A stretch of DNA of 40,580 nucleotides, taken from assembly GCA_023229545.1 (NCBI GenBank), contig JALNZB010000024.1:7202-47781 (forward strand). The letters run 5' to 3'. Position numbers and translations under genes: made by a program. The notes under the pieces are model-generated. The model was not told the origin of the DNA and searched no databases. It saw nothing but the letters and a program-made list of their open reading frames with translations. Position 1 is the stretch's first letter, and the number at the start of each line of letters is the position of its first letter. Below are positions 7,728 to 16,356 of the stretch, in pieces. This DNA comes from Sulfuritalea sp. GTDB lineage: Bacteria > Pseudomonadota > Gammaproteobacteria > Burkholderiales > Rhodocyclaceae.

Positions 7728-9311
7728 ATGCCAGACTACGGGGTGAGTGACCATGGAATTTCCCGATTCATGACCAATGTCTTTGTGTCCGACGAAGAGC
7801 GCTTTCGTCATTGTCTTGAGATACAGCGACGGGTAAGCTCCGAGCACGATCTTGGCCGTCTGGCGCAGAAGGTGATGCGCGAAATTACCGCCTTGCTGGG
7901 CGCGGATCGCAGCACCTTGTTCCTGTTCGACTGGAACACCATGGAGTTGCGCGCCAACTTCGCCGAGGGGGTCGAGGGGCATACTCTGGTGGTGCCCTTG
8001 CGCATGGGAATTGTCGGCACGGCGATTCTGCGCCGTGAGATTACCAACGTCTCCAATGCCTATGCCTCGCCCTATTTCAACCCCGAGGTCGATTCCATGC
8101 TGGGCTACCGCACGGAAAGCCTGCTGGTGGCGCCTCTGCTCGGCTCGGAGGGGCGCATTCTTGGCGGCCTGGAACTGCTCAACAAGGCCACTGGACGCTT
8201 CAGCGCGGAAGATGAGGCTCTGGCGGCGCAGACGGCGGCGCGCTTGGCGCGCTGGGTCGAGAGTGGCGACGCCTCTCCCGTTGACGTTGGGGCCGAGGTA
8301 AATGCCTTGCGCAACGTCGTTGGCTGCGATCGCAGCACGGTGTTTGTACTGGAGGAGGGCAGCGGCCGGCTGGTGGCGATCCATGCCGATGGCGGCGATG
8401 GCCGCTCGATTTCACTCAACATGAAACTTGGCATCGCGGGTTTGACCGCCGTGTCGGGGCGCAGCATCAACATCGCGGAGGCGTGGGAGGATCCACGGTT
8501 CGATCGCAGCGTCGATCAGCGCACCGGCTACCGTACCCGTTCCATGCTGTGCGTGCCGCTGAAAAGCGCTTCGGGTGAATCTGTCGGTGTGGTGCAGGCA
8601 ATCAACAAGCACAATGGCCTGTTTTCCGAGGACGATCTGGCGACATTGGAAGCGGTGGCCGGTATCGTGGCGATTGGCATCGAGAATGCCATGATGTTTG
8701 CCGATCAGGAACGCCAGTTCCACAGCCTGCTCGATGTCCTGGCGGCATCCATCGACGCCAAGGACACGCTGACCGCAGGCCATTCAACCAACGTCGCGCG
8801 TTATTCGGTTGCCATCGGCCGCGAACTGGGCTTCAGCAGCGAGGAACTCGATCTGCTGCGCGTTTCGGCGGTTCTCCACGATTATGGAAAGATCGGTATC
8901 AGCGACAGCGTGCTGAAGAAGGACGGGCCTCTCGACGCCGAGGAGTTTTCCCACATGAAGTCGCATGCCAGCCTGAGCGAGGACATTCTGACGCGCATAC
9001 ACTTCGCTCGCAAGTACAGCAATGTGCCGCTGATAGCCGCCTCGCATCACGAACGTCTTGACGGCAGCGGCTATCCGCGCGGCCTGACGGGACGCGAGAT
9101 TCCGTTCATGGCAAAGATTCTGACCGTGGCCGACGTGTTCGAGGCGCTGACCGCCGATCGTCATTATCGCAAGAAGTTGAGTACCGATGAGGCGTTGGCG
9201 ATACTCGATGAAGGAGTCGGGACACGCTTCGACAGTCATGTGATTACAGCTTTGCGCAGCTATTTGGCCGGTCCGGAACCGACGACAGCGAAGACTGTTC
9301 TTCGGCTTTGA
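7728..9311 (+). CDS. GAF-GAF-HD-GYP domain protein (probable c-di-GMP phosphodiesterase)
   Basis: The 527-residue protein has two GAF sensor domains (about residues 35-175 and 185-325) and a C-terminal HD-GYP domain (about 335-515). Diagnostic residues are HDYGKIG at 384-390 and HHERLDGSGYP at 440-450. Such proteins usually hydrolyse cyclic di-GMP. There is no signal peptide or membrane segment, so it should be cytoplasmic and respond to a small ligand through the GAF domains. It is divergent from hoxF and followed by nikR. The start is uncertain: ATG at 7728, GTG at 7743 and ATG at 7770 are all possible and none has a strong ribosome site. Any link to H2 metabolism is an inference from position. 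Confidence 0.88.
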   Translation: MPDYGVSDHGISRFMTNVFVSDEERFRHCLEIQRRVSSEHDLGRLAQKVMREITALLGADRSTLFLFDWNTMELRANFAEGVEGHTLVVPLRMGIVGTAILRREITNVSNAYASPYFNPEVDSMLGYRTESLLVAPLLGSEGRILGGLELLNKATGRFSAEDEALAAQTAARLARWVESGDASPVDVGAEVNALRNVVGCDRSTVFVLEEGSGRLVAIHADGGDGRSISLNMKLGIAGLTAVSGRSINIAEAWEDPRFDRSVDQRTGYRTRSMLCVPLKSASGESVGVVQAINKHNGLFSEDDLATLEAVAGIVAIGIENAMMFADQERQFHSLLDVLAASIDAKDTLTAGHSTNVARYSVAIGRELGFSSEELDLLRVSAVLHDYGKIGISDSVLKKDGPLDAEEFSHMKSHASLSEDILTRIHFARKYSNVPLIAASHHERLDGSGYPRGLTGREIPFMAKILTVADVFEALTADRHYRKKLSTDEALAILDEGVGTRFDSHVITALRSYLAGPEPTTAKTVLRL

Positions 9312-9344
9312 ACTCGCGAATGGAAATGAAAGGCAGGCTTTGAG

Positions 9345-9827
9345 ATGGAACGCATCACGATTTCGCTTGACGCCGATCTGGCCGCCGAGTTCGACAAGTT
9401 GATCGCGGAACGCGGCTATCGCAACCGCTCCGAGGCGGTGCGCGATCTGCTGCGCGCGCATCTCGAACAGGCGCGCCAGAAGCGCGGTGACGCCAGTCAT
9501 TGCGTCGCCAGTCTGTCCTATGTCTATAACCACCACCAGCGCGATCTGGCCGAGCGACTCACCGCCTTGCAGCACGGTCAGCACGACCTGACGGTGGCGA
9601 CCCTGCACGCCCATCTCGATCACGAGAATTGTCTTGAGAGTGTCATCCTGCGCGGACCGACCGCCGCCGTGCGCGGTTTTTCCGACGCGCTGATCGCCGA
9701 GCGCGGCGTGCGTCACGGCCAGCTCAACCTGATCGATGTCGAGGTCGATGCTGGCCGCGAGCACCATCATGGCTACAAGCCGGCTGGCCGATCCCATGGG
9801 CATGTGCATCTGAAACCCAAGACCTGA
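9345..9827 (+). CDS. nikR: Nickel-responsive transcriptional regulator NikR
   Basis: This 160-residue protein has an N-terminal ribbon-helix-helix DNA-binding part (MERITISLDADLAAEFDKLI, with the helix RNRSEAVRDLLR) and a C-terminal ACT-like nickel domain. The square-planar nickel ligands known from the family match H77, H88, H90 and C96 here. The protein is slightly longer than the Escherichia coli one because of a His-rich tail (REHHHGYKPAGRSHGHVHL). It lies beside a nickel permease gene on the opposite strand. A probable NikR operator sits in front of that permease, so NikR is expected to shut off nickel uptake when nickel is plentiful. Confidence 0.95.
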   Translation: MERITISLDADLAAEFDKLIAERGYRNRSEAVRDLLRAHLEQARQKRGDASHCVASLSYVYNHHQRDLAERLTALQHGQHDLTVATLHAHLDHENCLESVILRGPTAAVRGFSDALIAERGVRHGQLNLIDVEVDAGREHHHGYKPAGRSHGHVHLKPKT

Positions 9828-9840
9828 TTTCGGGATTCTG

Positions 9841-9864
9841 AAAGTCGGCGCTGACGGTACGGCG
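9841..9864 (+). repeat. Short direct repeat, copy A (downstream of nikR)
   Basis: A 24-bp segment starting AAAGTCGGCGCTGACGG is repeated with one mismatch at 10799-10822 in the same orientation. The two copies bracket the nickel permease gene. Related segments occur at 31330-31353 (inside hypC, 22 of 24 identical) and as a 14-bp fragment at 16013-16026. The function is unknown. Confidence 0.5.
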
Positions 9865-9885
9865 AAAGAGGGCGTTGCGCCGCCT

Positions 9886-10713
9886 TCAAGTCGATGCGGT
9901 TTCGACCCCCGTCAGGCGCTGGGTTCGCGCCAGCCAGTTGCCAGCGACAAAGCTGGCGGTCAGCAAGGCGATGACGCCGGCGCCGATCAGCGGTTCCTTG
10001 CCTTCGTACCACTGCGAGATGTCTGCGCGCAGCCAGCGTGCCAGACCGAAGGCGGCGACAGAAAGACTGATGGCGGCAACCATCAGGCCCATGACTCGCG
10101 AGGCGATGCGTGCACGGTGATCGGCGCGGCGCAGCAGGCGGGCGATCCACAAACCATTGGCGCCGTCGGCCAGCAGCATGCCGATGGTGAAAGTCAGCCC
10201 CAGCGCCAGGGCGTGGGTCACGCCGCCATGCCGGGTGGCGGTGACGGCAAACAGCGCGGCCTGGCTCATGGTGTCGAAAGACAGCGCAAACAGGGAACCC
10301 ACGGCGGCAATTGCCAGCGGATGCGAGGTAGCCTGCAAGCGGCGCCACAGGCCGGCCTTGATGCCGATGGTGGCGACCATGTGGTCCGCCCGCGCCGTCA
10401 GCACGGCACGCAGATTGAGAATGCCGAGCAAGGTCAGGAAGCCGATTGAAATCCAGGTGCCGAGGTCTTCCATCCACTCCGGTACTTGCCACTTCGTCGA
10501 TACCAGACCGACGCCAAGCGCAATCAGCATGACGATGACGCCGTGGCCGAGCGAAAACAGGGAGCCGCACCAGCGGGCGCGGGCAGGGGCAACGCGCAGG
10601 TTGTAGCGCGTCAGGCCGTCGATGGTGGCGAGGTGGTCGGCGTCGAGTCCATGCTTGGCGCCGAGGATGAAAACCAGGGCGAGGAGGGCGATCCAGTCGT
10701 TGGGCAAGTCCAT
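9886..10713 (-). CDS. hoxN: High-affinity nickel permease, NiCoT family (HoxN/NixA-like)
   Basis: This 275-residue integral membrane protein has about seven or eight hydrophobic spans. The family signature H-x4-D-H is present as HGLDADHLATID (H21-H27) in the second span. The other conserved NiCoT elements are visible as LFSLGHGVIVM, LFALSFDTMSQAAL and GMLLADGANGLWI. It would import Ni2+ (possibly Co2+) for the hydrogenases. It is shorter than classical HoxN of about 350 residues but complete in its core. It converges with nikR and diverges from the SNF2 gene. The NikR-like palindrome at 10754-10780 suggests repression by nickel. Confidence 0.92.
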   Translation of the reverse strand: MDLPNDWIALLALVFILGAKHGLDADHLATIDGLTRYNLRVAPARARWCGSLFSLGHGVIVMLIALGVGLVSTKWQVPEWMEDLGTWISIGFLTLLGILNLRAVLTARADHMVATIGIKAGLWRRLQATSHPLAIAAVGSLFALSFDTMSQAALFAVTATRHGGVTHALALGLTFTIGMLLADGANGLWIARLLRRADHRARIASRVMGLMVAAISLSVAAFGLARWLRADISQWYEGKEPLIGAGVIALLTASFVAGNWLARTQRLTGVETAST

Positions 10714-10753
10714 GAGCGGTGGCCTGAGTTAGATGCGTGCAGTGCGGAAAGCG

Positions 10754-10780
10754 GTGTGAACTATATCAAAAAAATCATAC
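10754..10780 (-). promoter_or_regulatory. Probable NikR operator overlapping the nickel permease promoter
   Basis: The half sites GTGTGA (10754-10759) and TCATAC (10775-10780) form an inverted repeat that differs at one base from the enterobacterial NikR consensus GTATGA/TCATAC and has a 15-bp instead of 16-bp spacer. On the minus strand TTGCAC and TATGAT resemble -35 and -10 boxes and overlap the repeat. The adjacent genes are a nickel permease and nikR itself. Confidence 0.55.
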
Positions 10781-10798
10781 ACGGAATGCTTGATGTGC

Positions 10799-10822
10799 AA
10801 AGTCGGCGCTGGCGGTACGGCG
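10799..10822 (+). repeat. Short direct repeat, copy B (upstream of SNF2 gene)
   Basis: This is the second copy of the 24-bp repeat at 9841-9864, with 23 of 24 identical bases. Here the segment continues into GGCGCCGA, which can pair with its own TCGGCGC and form a small hairpin. It lies between the nickel permease promoter and the SNF2 helicase start. Confidence 0.5.
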
Positions 10823-10893
10823 CCGATAGCGCTTTGGCCTTCGGTATGTGCTATGGTCGCCGCCCCGCGACAGTCCGATCTTCCCTCTTCTGA

Positions 10894-13800
10894 ATGGCTC
10901 CCAATCCTGTTTCCGATAACGACGTTCTTGCCAAGTTTCCGGGGCCGTTCAACGCCGCGACGCTGCAACGCGGTCGCGCCTACGCCGCCGAGGGACGCGC
11001 GCGGATAATGCGCGTGGAGCGGTCGCCGGGCGAAATCCATGTCGAGGCCGAGGTCCAGGGCACGCGCAAGCGCCCTTATGAGGTCGATCTCTGGCTGGAA
11101 GTGGATCAGGGCGGCGCGATCATCGACATAGACAATGTTTGCATGTGCCCGATGCAGGAGAATTGCAAGCATGTGGTGGCGGTGTTGATCACCCTCGGGC
11201 AGACGACGGACATTGGCGGTCTTGCCGGGCACCTGAATGCACCGCCGCCGCAGGAAGCCGAATTTCCCGAACCCAGCGCGGCGACCCTCGATTGGCTGAG
11301 TTCTCTGGATGAATCGGCGACGCCGAAGGCGCCGGCGAGGACTTCTCAGGGACGCGTGGTCTATCTGTTGCGACCGGGCAGTCCGCCCAGCCTGACCGTG
11401 GGCAAGAGCCGACCGCTGAAGAAGGGCGGCTTCGGCAAGCCGGCGATTTACCGCCCGCAGCCCTACGATCTGGGCAGCGCGCGCAGTCATCGCGACTTCA
11501 TTCTCGACGAGGACATTACGCCGCTGCGCCTGTTTCTCGCCTTGCAGGCCGGCGGCGGCTATTTCTACAATGAAGCCGTCGACCTGACGGGCGAGACCGG
11601 CGCCTTGCTGCTGCGTCTGGCGCTGCACACGGGCAGGCTGTATCTCGATGGCCTGGTGGAAATGCCACTTCAGGAGGGCGCGGCAAGGCCGCTCAAACTG
11701 GTGTGGACGCACAATCCGTCGGGCCTGCAACAACTGGCCTTTGATTTGCCGGCGTCCTTGCAGGTGATCCCGACCTGGCCACCGTTTTATCTGGATACGG
11801 CGGGCCGTACGGTCGGTGACCTGCAATCGGATCTGTCGGATCACCTGTTGCAGCAACTCATGAAAGCGCCGCCGCTGAATGAAGCCGATGCGCCGCTGGT
11901 GCGTTCGCAACTGGCGCAACTTGCGCGTGAGAAACAACTCGCCCTGCCGCTGCCCGATGCGCCGGAAGCCGTGGCCGCGGGCAAGCCGGTCGCACGCCTG
12001 CTACTGACCCAGGGACGCTTCCGCCACGCGAACATGAGCCGTCTGCACGACGATCTGGCGCTCGCCGTGCTGTATTTCGACTATCCGCATGGCGTAACGG
12101 TGGTCGGCGTCGAGCGGCCTTCACCGTTCATGCGGCAACGGGTGGACGGACAGTGGCAGACGCTGCAACGTGACCTGGAAGCCGAAAGCGAAATCCGGCA
12201 ACGGCTGCATGCCATGGGGCTTGAGAGCTGGCAGCACAGGCTGGGCAACTACCAGCGACTGGAGGGCACCGAGGAAGGCCTTATGCCGCTGCGTAACGAT
12301 GCTGTCGGCTGGCTGTCCTTCCTCAACGAGGGGGTGCCCGAACTGGAGCGACAGGAAATCCCGGTCGTCCTCGCCGAGGATTTTCCGTATTGCATCGCCC
12401 AGGCCGAAGACTGGTTTGTCGCGGTGGAAGAGTCGGTCGGCAGCGACTGGTTCGATCTGGATCTGGGCGTTAGCGTTGCCGGCGAGCGCATCAGCCTGGT
12501 GCCGCCGCTGCTGCGCCTGCTGCGCGAACAGCCGGATTTGCTGAGCGTGGTACGCGGCCTCGAAGACAACCAGACATTTCCCGTCGCGCTCGATACGCGG
12601 CGCATCCTGCCGGTACCGGCGGGCCGGCTCAAGGCGTGGCTGCTGCCCTTGCTCGAATTTCTCGACGAGGACCGGCCGCGCCTGTCGCGCCACAATGCCG
12701 CCGCATTGGCCGGGCTCGACGAGCTGCCGACGCACTGGATCGGCGGCGAAGAATTGCGTGCCCTGGGGCAGCGTCTGCGCGATTTCTCCGGCATGACCCA
12801 GCACTTGCCGGCGCCCGGATTCACAGCCACGCTGCGTCCCTATCAGCAGATCGGCCTGGACTGGCTGCAATTCCTGCGCGAATACGGTCTGGCCGGGATT
12901 CTTGCCGATGACATGGGCCTGGGCAAGACGGTACAGACCCTGGCGCACCTGCATCTGGAAAAGGCTTCGGGCAGGGCCGACCGGCCCAGTCTGGTGGTGG
13001 CCACCACCAGTTTGATGTCCAACTGGCGCAACGAGGCGGCGCAGTTCACGCCGGGCCTCAGGGTACTCACCCTGCATGGCAAGGACCGCGCGCTCCAGTT
13101 TGGCGAAATCGGGCAGGCCGATCTGGTGCTGACCACCTATCCGCTGCTGGTGCGCGACCGCGACACCCTGCTGGCGCATGACTGGCATCTGCTGGTGATG
13201 GACGAGGCCCAGTTCATCAAGAATCCCAAGGCGCAATCGCATCAGGTGGCGCGCAGCCTCAAGGCGCGTCATCGCCTGTCCTTGACCGGCACGCCGCTGG
13301 AGAACCATCTGGGCGAACTCTGGGCGCAGTTCGATTTCCTCATGCCGGGCCTGTTGAGCAATGCCAAGCGCTTTAATCAGGTGTTTCGCACGCCCATCGA
13401 AAAGCTGGGCGACGAAGAAATGCGCGCTCGTCTCGGTGATCGGGTGCGCCCCTTTTTGCTGCGGCGAACCAAGGAACAAGTGCTGAAGGATCTGCCGCCG
13501 CGTACCGAGATGGTGCGCTGGGTGGAGATCGAGGGCGGCCAGCGCGATTTGTATGAATCGCTGCGCGTGGCCTTCGACCGCAAGCTGCGGCGGGTACTGA
13601 CGGAGCAGGGGATAGGCCGCAGCCAGATCATGATCTTCGACGCGCTGCTGAAGTTGCGCCAAGTCTGCTGCGATCCGCGTCTGGTGAAACTGCCGTCCGC
13701 CGAAGCGCTGGTGAACAAGGGCCACGCCCACTCGGCGAAGCTGGCGACCCTGATGGAAATGCTCGATGAATTACTCGACGAAGGCCGCAAGGTGCTGCTG

Positions 13801-14262
13801 TTTTCCCAATTCACGTCGATGCTGGGACTGATCGAACCGGAACTCGAAAAGCGCGGCATTCCCTATGTCAAGCTTACCGGCCAGACCCGCGACCGCGAAA
13901 CGCCGATCAGCGACTTTCAGAAGGGCCGCGTGCCGCTGTTCCTGATCAGCCTCAAGGCCGGCGGCACCGGTCTGAATCTGACCGCCGCCGATACCGTGAT
14001 TCATTACGACCCATGGTGGAACCCGGCGGTCGAGGAACAGGCCACGGCCCGCGCCCATCGCATCGGGCAGAACAAGCCGGTGTTCGTCTACAAGCTGATG
14101 ACGCAGGGCACGGTCGAAGAAAAAATCCTCGCCCTGCAAAACCGCAAGCGCGGACTCGCCGATCAATTGTTGAAAAAGAGCGGGCCGGGTAAAGAGGACG
14201 AGGGCGGCGGCCATCTCATCACTGCCGACGATCTGGACGTGCTGTTTCAGCCGCTGGGCTGA
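10894..14262 (+). CDS. SWIM zinc-finger SNF2-family helicase
   Basis: This is a 1122-residue SNF2-type ATPase. A SWIM zinc motif, CMCPMQENCKH (C-x-C-x5-C-x-H), lies at about residues 83-93. A long middle region of unknown fold follows. The SNF2 ATPase core starts near residue 645 (TLRPYQQIGLDWLQ), with Walker A DDMGLGKTVQ near 670 and the DEAQ box near 770. The helicase C-terminal domain carries LFSQFTSMLGL, LKAGGTGLNLT and the terminal motif ARAHRIGQ. Bacterial proteins of this layout are widespread and thought to remodel nucleoprotein or act in repair; the target is unknown. The length is normal and the reading frame intact. Confidence 0.9.
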   Translation: MAPNPVSDNDVLAKFPGPFNAATLQRGRAYAAEGRARIMRVERSPGEIHVEAEVQGTRKRPYEVDLWLEVDQGGAIIDIDNVCMCPMQENCKHVVAVLITLGQTTDIGGLAGHLNAPPPQEAEFPEPSAATLDWLSSLDESATPKAPARTSQGRVVYLLRPGSPPSLTVGKSRPLKKGGFGKPAIYRPQPYDLGSARSHRDFILDEDITPLRLFLALQAGGGYFYNEAVDLTGETGALLLRLALHTGRLYLDGLVEMPLQEGAARPLKLVWTHNPSGLQQLAFDLPASLQVIPTWPPFYLDTAGRTVGDLQSDLSDHLLQQLMKAPPLNEADAPLVRSQLAQLAREKQLALPLPDAPEAVAAGKPVARLLLTQGRFRHANMSRLHDDLALAVLYFDYPHGVTVVGVERPSPFMRQRVDGQWQTLQRDLEAESEIRQRLHAMGLESWQHRLGNYQRLEGTEEGLMPLRNDAVGWLSFLNEGVPELERQEIPVVLAEDFPYCIAQAEDWFVAVEESVGSDWFDLDLGVSVAGERISLVPPLLRLLREQPDLLSVVRGLEDNQTFPVALDTRRILPVPAGRLKAWLLPLLEFLDEDRPRLSRHNAAALAGLDELPTHWIGGEELRALGQRLRDFSGMTQHLPAPGFTATLRPYQQIGLDWLQFLREYGLAGILADDMGLGKTVQTLAHLHLEKASGRADRPSLVVATTSLMSNWRNEAAQFTPGLRVLTLHGKDRALQFGEIGQADLVLTTYPLLVRDRDTLLAHDWHLLVMDEAQFIKNPKAQSHQVARSLKARHRLSLTGTPLENHLGELWAQFDFLMPGLLSNAKRFNQVFRTPIEKLGDEEMRARLGDRVRPFLLRRTKEQVLKDLPPRTEMVRWVEIEGGQRDLYESLRVAFDRKLRRVLTEQGIGRSQIMIFDALLKLRQVCCDPRLVKLPSAEALVNKGHAHSAKLATLMEMLDELLDEGRKVLLFSQFTSMLGLIEPELEKRGIPYVKLTGQTRDRETPISDFQKGRVPLFLISLKAGGTGLNLTAADTVIHYDPWWNPAVEEQATARAHRIGQNKPVFVYKLMTQGTVEEKILALQNRKRGLADQLLKKSGPGKEDEGGGHLITADDLDVLFQPLG

Positions 14263-14364
14263 ATCGATAAACTCCTGCGCGAGGGATTCGCCGCCGGAGT
14301 TTGGTTATGATGGCCGGTGCGACATAATCTCTGCTGAAGCGGCAAACAAAAGGGAGAAGCGGTC

Positions 14365-14643
14365 ATGACCAACAGATTTATCGTGGTGGCGTCCGAGGTG
14401 CGGGTGAACGACCATGTCTATAACGGCACCGGCACTAACGCCCATCCCACCTTCGCCTGGGAAACCGTCACCGAAGTGCGTAGCGAGGACGGCCTGATCC
14501 TGTTGATCACCGGCAACAAGAAGGGGCCGCACGGTGAATTCTGGCTCGAAGCCGACGAACAGATCGAGGTGATTCGCTATCCCGAACCCGCGGCGGCGGC
14601 AACGCCGCCGGCGAAAGCGCAGGCGCGACACGGGCACTCATGA
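14365..14643 (+). CDS. Hypothetical protein, 92 residues
   Basis: The small soluble protein starts MTNRFIVVASEVRVND, is preceded by an AGGGAGAAG ribosome site, and its stop overlaps the ATG of the next gene (ATGA). I do not recognise the family. The first 70 residues look like a small beta-rich domain and the tail is Ala/Pro-rich and probably disordered. Coupling to the YkgJ-type gene supports that it is real. Confidence 0.65.
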   Translation: MTNRFIVVASEVRVNDHVYNGTGTNAHPTFAWETVTEVRSEDGLILLITGNKKGPHGEFWLEADEQIEVIRYPEPAAAATPPAKAQARHGHS

Positions 14644-14978
14644 AATCCACGGAAATCGGCGCCGAAAGCGATCGGCACGACACTGACTACGACCCGACGA
14701 TTCGCTGTGATGCCTGCGAAGCGTGCTGTTGCAAACTCGAAGTCATACTGATGGGCGATGATGACATTCCGCTGAATTTTACCGTCGAGGATCGGTGGGG
14801 CGGACGGGTGATGCGGCGCCTCGACGATCTCTGGTGCGCGGCTCTCGATCGAAACACCATGCGGTGTCGTATTTACGAGCGCCGACCGATCGTCTGCCGC
14901 GACTATCGGATGGGCGAGGGCGACTGCATCGTCGAGCGAGCCAGACTGCCTGAACGCAGGGAATGTCCGACGCCATGA
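14640..14978 (+). CDS. YkgJ-type cysteine-cluster protein
   Basis: The 112-residue protein has the cysteine pattern of the YkgJ family (putative zinc or iron-binding cluster): RCDACEACCCKLE near the N-terminus, then WCAAL, MRCRIYERRPIVCRDY and GDCIVER. The central C-x-I-Y-x-x-R-P-x-x-C motif is the hallmark of the family. The biochemical role is not established; metal binding is inferred from the cysteines. It overlaps the preceding small gene by 4 bp and the following gene by a few bases, so the three probably form a small operon. A second, longer YkgJ-type gene occurs at 20976-21599. Confidence 0.75.
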   Translation: MKSTEIGAESDRHDTDYDPTIRCDACEACCCKLEVILMGDDDIPLNFTVEDRWGGRVMRRLDDLWCAALDRNTMRCRIYERRPIVCRDYRMGEGDCIVERARLPERRECPTP

Positions 14979-15217
14979 CAGGCATGAAACAAGCTCAACC
15001 CAACAATCCGCTCCACGGCATCACCCTCGAAGCAATCCTGAACGAACTGGTGGCCCACCATGGATGGGATGGCCTGGGGAGGCAGATCGACATACGCTGC
15101 TTCAATCACGAACCCAGTATTGCGTCGAGCCTCAAATTCCTGCGTCGCACCCCCTGGGCGCGGGAGCAGGTGGAGTCACTCTACATCCGCACGGTGCAGC
15201 GGCAAACAGGGCAATAA
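14975..15217 (+). CDS. VF530/DUF2132 family protein
   Basis: The sequence QPNNPLHGITLEAILNELVAHHGWDGLGRQIDIRCF, followed by SIASSLKFLRRTPWAREQVE, is the conserved body of the VF530 (DUF2132) family. These are small proteins with a helical fold thought to bind DNA. I place the start at 14975, which overlaps the preceding stop as ATGA; an ATG at 14963 is also in frame and would add four residues. It is the third gene of the small cluster starting at 14365. (Motif broken for length; it runs from about residue 7.). Confidence 0.8.
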   Translation: MTGMKQAQPNNPLHGITLEAILNELVAHHGWDGLGRQIDIRCFNHEPSIASSLKFLRRTPWAREQVESLYIRTVQRQTGQ

Positions 15218-15238
15218 CGGGAAAAGGCGCGATTCAAA

Positions 15239-15436
15239 ATGACCTACGAAGAACATCTCGACGAAGTCGCCACCCTCCTCACCGAGGAATACGGCATGAG
15301 CGACGACGCAGCGATCCAGATGGTGATGCGTGCCCAGGCCGATGATTTCTTCAGCGGACACGACGACAAGCCGTCGATTTGCACGCTGGAACGTGCTCGC
15401 CAGGACGCGAAAGCCGTCTTCAACAAGTACAAATAG
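15239..15436 (+). CDS. Hypothetical protein, 65 residues
   Basis: The acidic small protein starts MTYEEHLDEVATLLTEEYG and appears all-helical. The ATG lies 22 bp after the VF530-type gene, in the same direction. I do not recognise the family. Codon use resembles the neighbours, and the reading frame is not the shadow of another gene. Confidence 0.55.
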   Translation: MTYEEHLDEVATLLTEEYGMSDDAAIQMVMRAQADDFFSGHDDKPSICTLERARQDAKAVFNKYK

Positions 15437-15476
15437 GTTTTGTGCCGACTTGTCCGCGCCTGCTGGCGACGCACGC

Positions 15477-15956
15477 CTATAACATTTCCACCACCCACTT
15501 CGTCACCGTGCCGGTGGCGTGAGCGCATTTCTTGCCGCGAGCCGTGTCGAAGGCCTGGTATTCCGCAGCGTTCCACATGTCATAGGTGCGGCCGGTGAAT
15601 TGCTGTTGCAGGTCCTGGCAGGTGACGCCGCCGAATTCCAGGCGGAAGCGCTCGGTGAGCTCCCTGGCTTTCTTGAAGTTGTTGATGTAACGGCCCTTGT
15701 CGAGTTTGTCGCGGTCGCGTCCGAACTTGGCGCTGAGCGCCAGCAGGCCGCCGCTCAGGGCGCCGCAGATGCCTTCACCAACCAGTCCGCCGCCGCCGGA
15801 CAGGCCGTGGCTGGCCTTGACGGTCTGGTCGTCGATGATGCCCACGGTTTCCTGCACCGTGGCGAGCACGCATTGCGGGCAACAACCGTAGTCGAGTTCA
15901 TATTGCATAGCCTTGGCGTAGGCCTGTTCACCAAGTGTTTTCTGTTCGCTGTCCAT
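15477..15956 (-). CDS. C_GCAxxG_C_C family protein (putative redox protein)
   Basis: The 159-residue protein shows the family pattern: CCPQCVLATVQE near residue 25, then GEGICGALSGGLLALS (the GCAxxG-like core, with Cys and Gly-Ala-Leu-x-Gly-Gly), a later VTCQDL and a C-terminal KKCAHA. Such proteins are small, with conserved cysteines that probably bind metal or act in redox chemistry; no precise function is known. It is transcribed toward the preceding small cluster. A short palindrome (ATTAG and CTAAT, 15972-15987) lies 16 bp before its start and may be an operator. Confidence 0.8.
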   Translation of the reverse strand: MDSEQKTLGEQAYAKAMQYELDYGCCPQCVLATVQETVGIIDDQTVKASHGLSGGGGLVGEGICGALSGGLLALSAKFGRDRDKLDKGRYINNFKKARELTERFRLEFGGVTCQDLQQQFTGRTYDMWNAAEYQAFDTARGKKCAHATGTVTKWVVEML

Positions 15957-15971
15957 GATTGGTTTCCATGC

Positions 15972-15987
15972 ATTAGGTGCGACTAAT
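15972..15987 (-). promoter_or_regulatory. Palindromic candidate operator upstream of the C_GCAxxG gene
   Basis: The perfect inverted repeat ATTAG (15972-15976) and CTAAT (15983-15987), with a 6-bp gap, lies just upstream of the ATG at 15956, with a possible -10 (TATATT on the minus strand) beside it. The binding factor is unknown. Confidence 0.35.
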
Positions 15988-16163
15988 ATACCTTACTTGG
16001 TCCGCCGCTTGAAAAGTCGGCGCTGATGAGACGCCTGCGCAGCAGGGCGGTCGAGCAAAGTACGCTTTCCTCGCCGGTGACGAAGCTGAACGACGACGCT
16101 GGAAAAAATCCTGCGCATGCTGCAAGCGGTGTTCGAGCCGGTTTGAAAGTGGGTCCGAGTCCC

Positions 16164-16356
16164 GGCGGGACGGTCGCATCGTCGGCCCTGGCTCGCCGGC
16201 CTGCGGCTCCCCTCGCTGCGGGGCCGCGCCAGGCCGCTGGCTAAACTAGCCGCTGCCGATGAAGCCGGCATCGTCGTCGGACAACGCCAGCGGACAACTC
16301 CTGGCACGGCTCCTCGCTCGGCGTCTCACAAGGCCCGCCGCCGCGACCGTCCCGCC
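16164..16356 (+). mobile_element. MITE-like element, left copy
   Basis: The 193-bp noncoding element has perfect 14-bp terminal inverted repeats, GGCGGGACGGTCGC at 16164-16177 and GCGACCGTCCCGCC at 16343-16356. Internally it carries the small hairpin GGCTAAACTAGCC and the palindrome-rich stretch CCGGCATCGTCGTCGG. A second copy of nearly the same length lies in reverse orientation at 18317-18510. The pair flanks the reverse transcriptase cassette. No transposase is encoded inside. The 675-bp gene-free stretch 15957-16631 consists of this element, about 170 bp before it with no recognisable gene, and the leader of the reverse transcriptase. Confidence 0.8.

Noticed and set aside
12121..13731. 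A 536-codon minus-strand open frame opposite the SNF2 helicase
   Set aside because: The plus-strand gene has SWIM, Walker and helicase motifs; the reverse frame has none.
15993..16307. A 104-codon minus-strand open frame before the reverse transcriptase
   Set aside because: It runs through the MITE-like repeat with its terminal inverted repeats and has no recognisable protein features.
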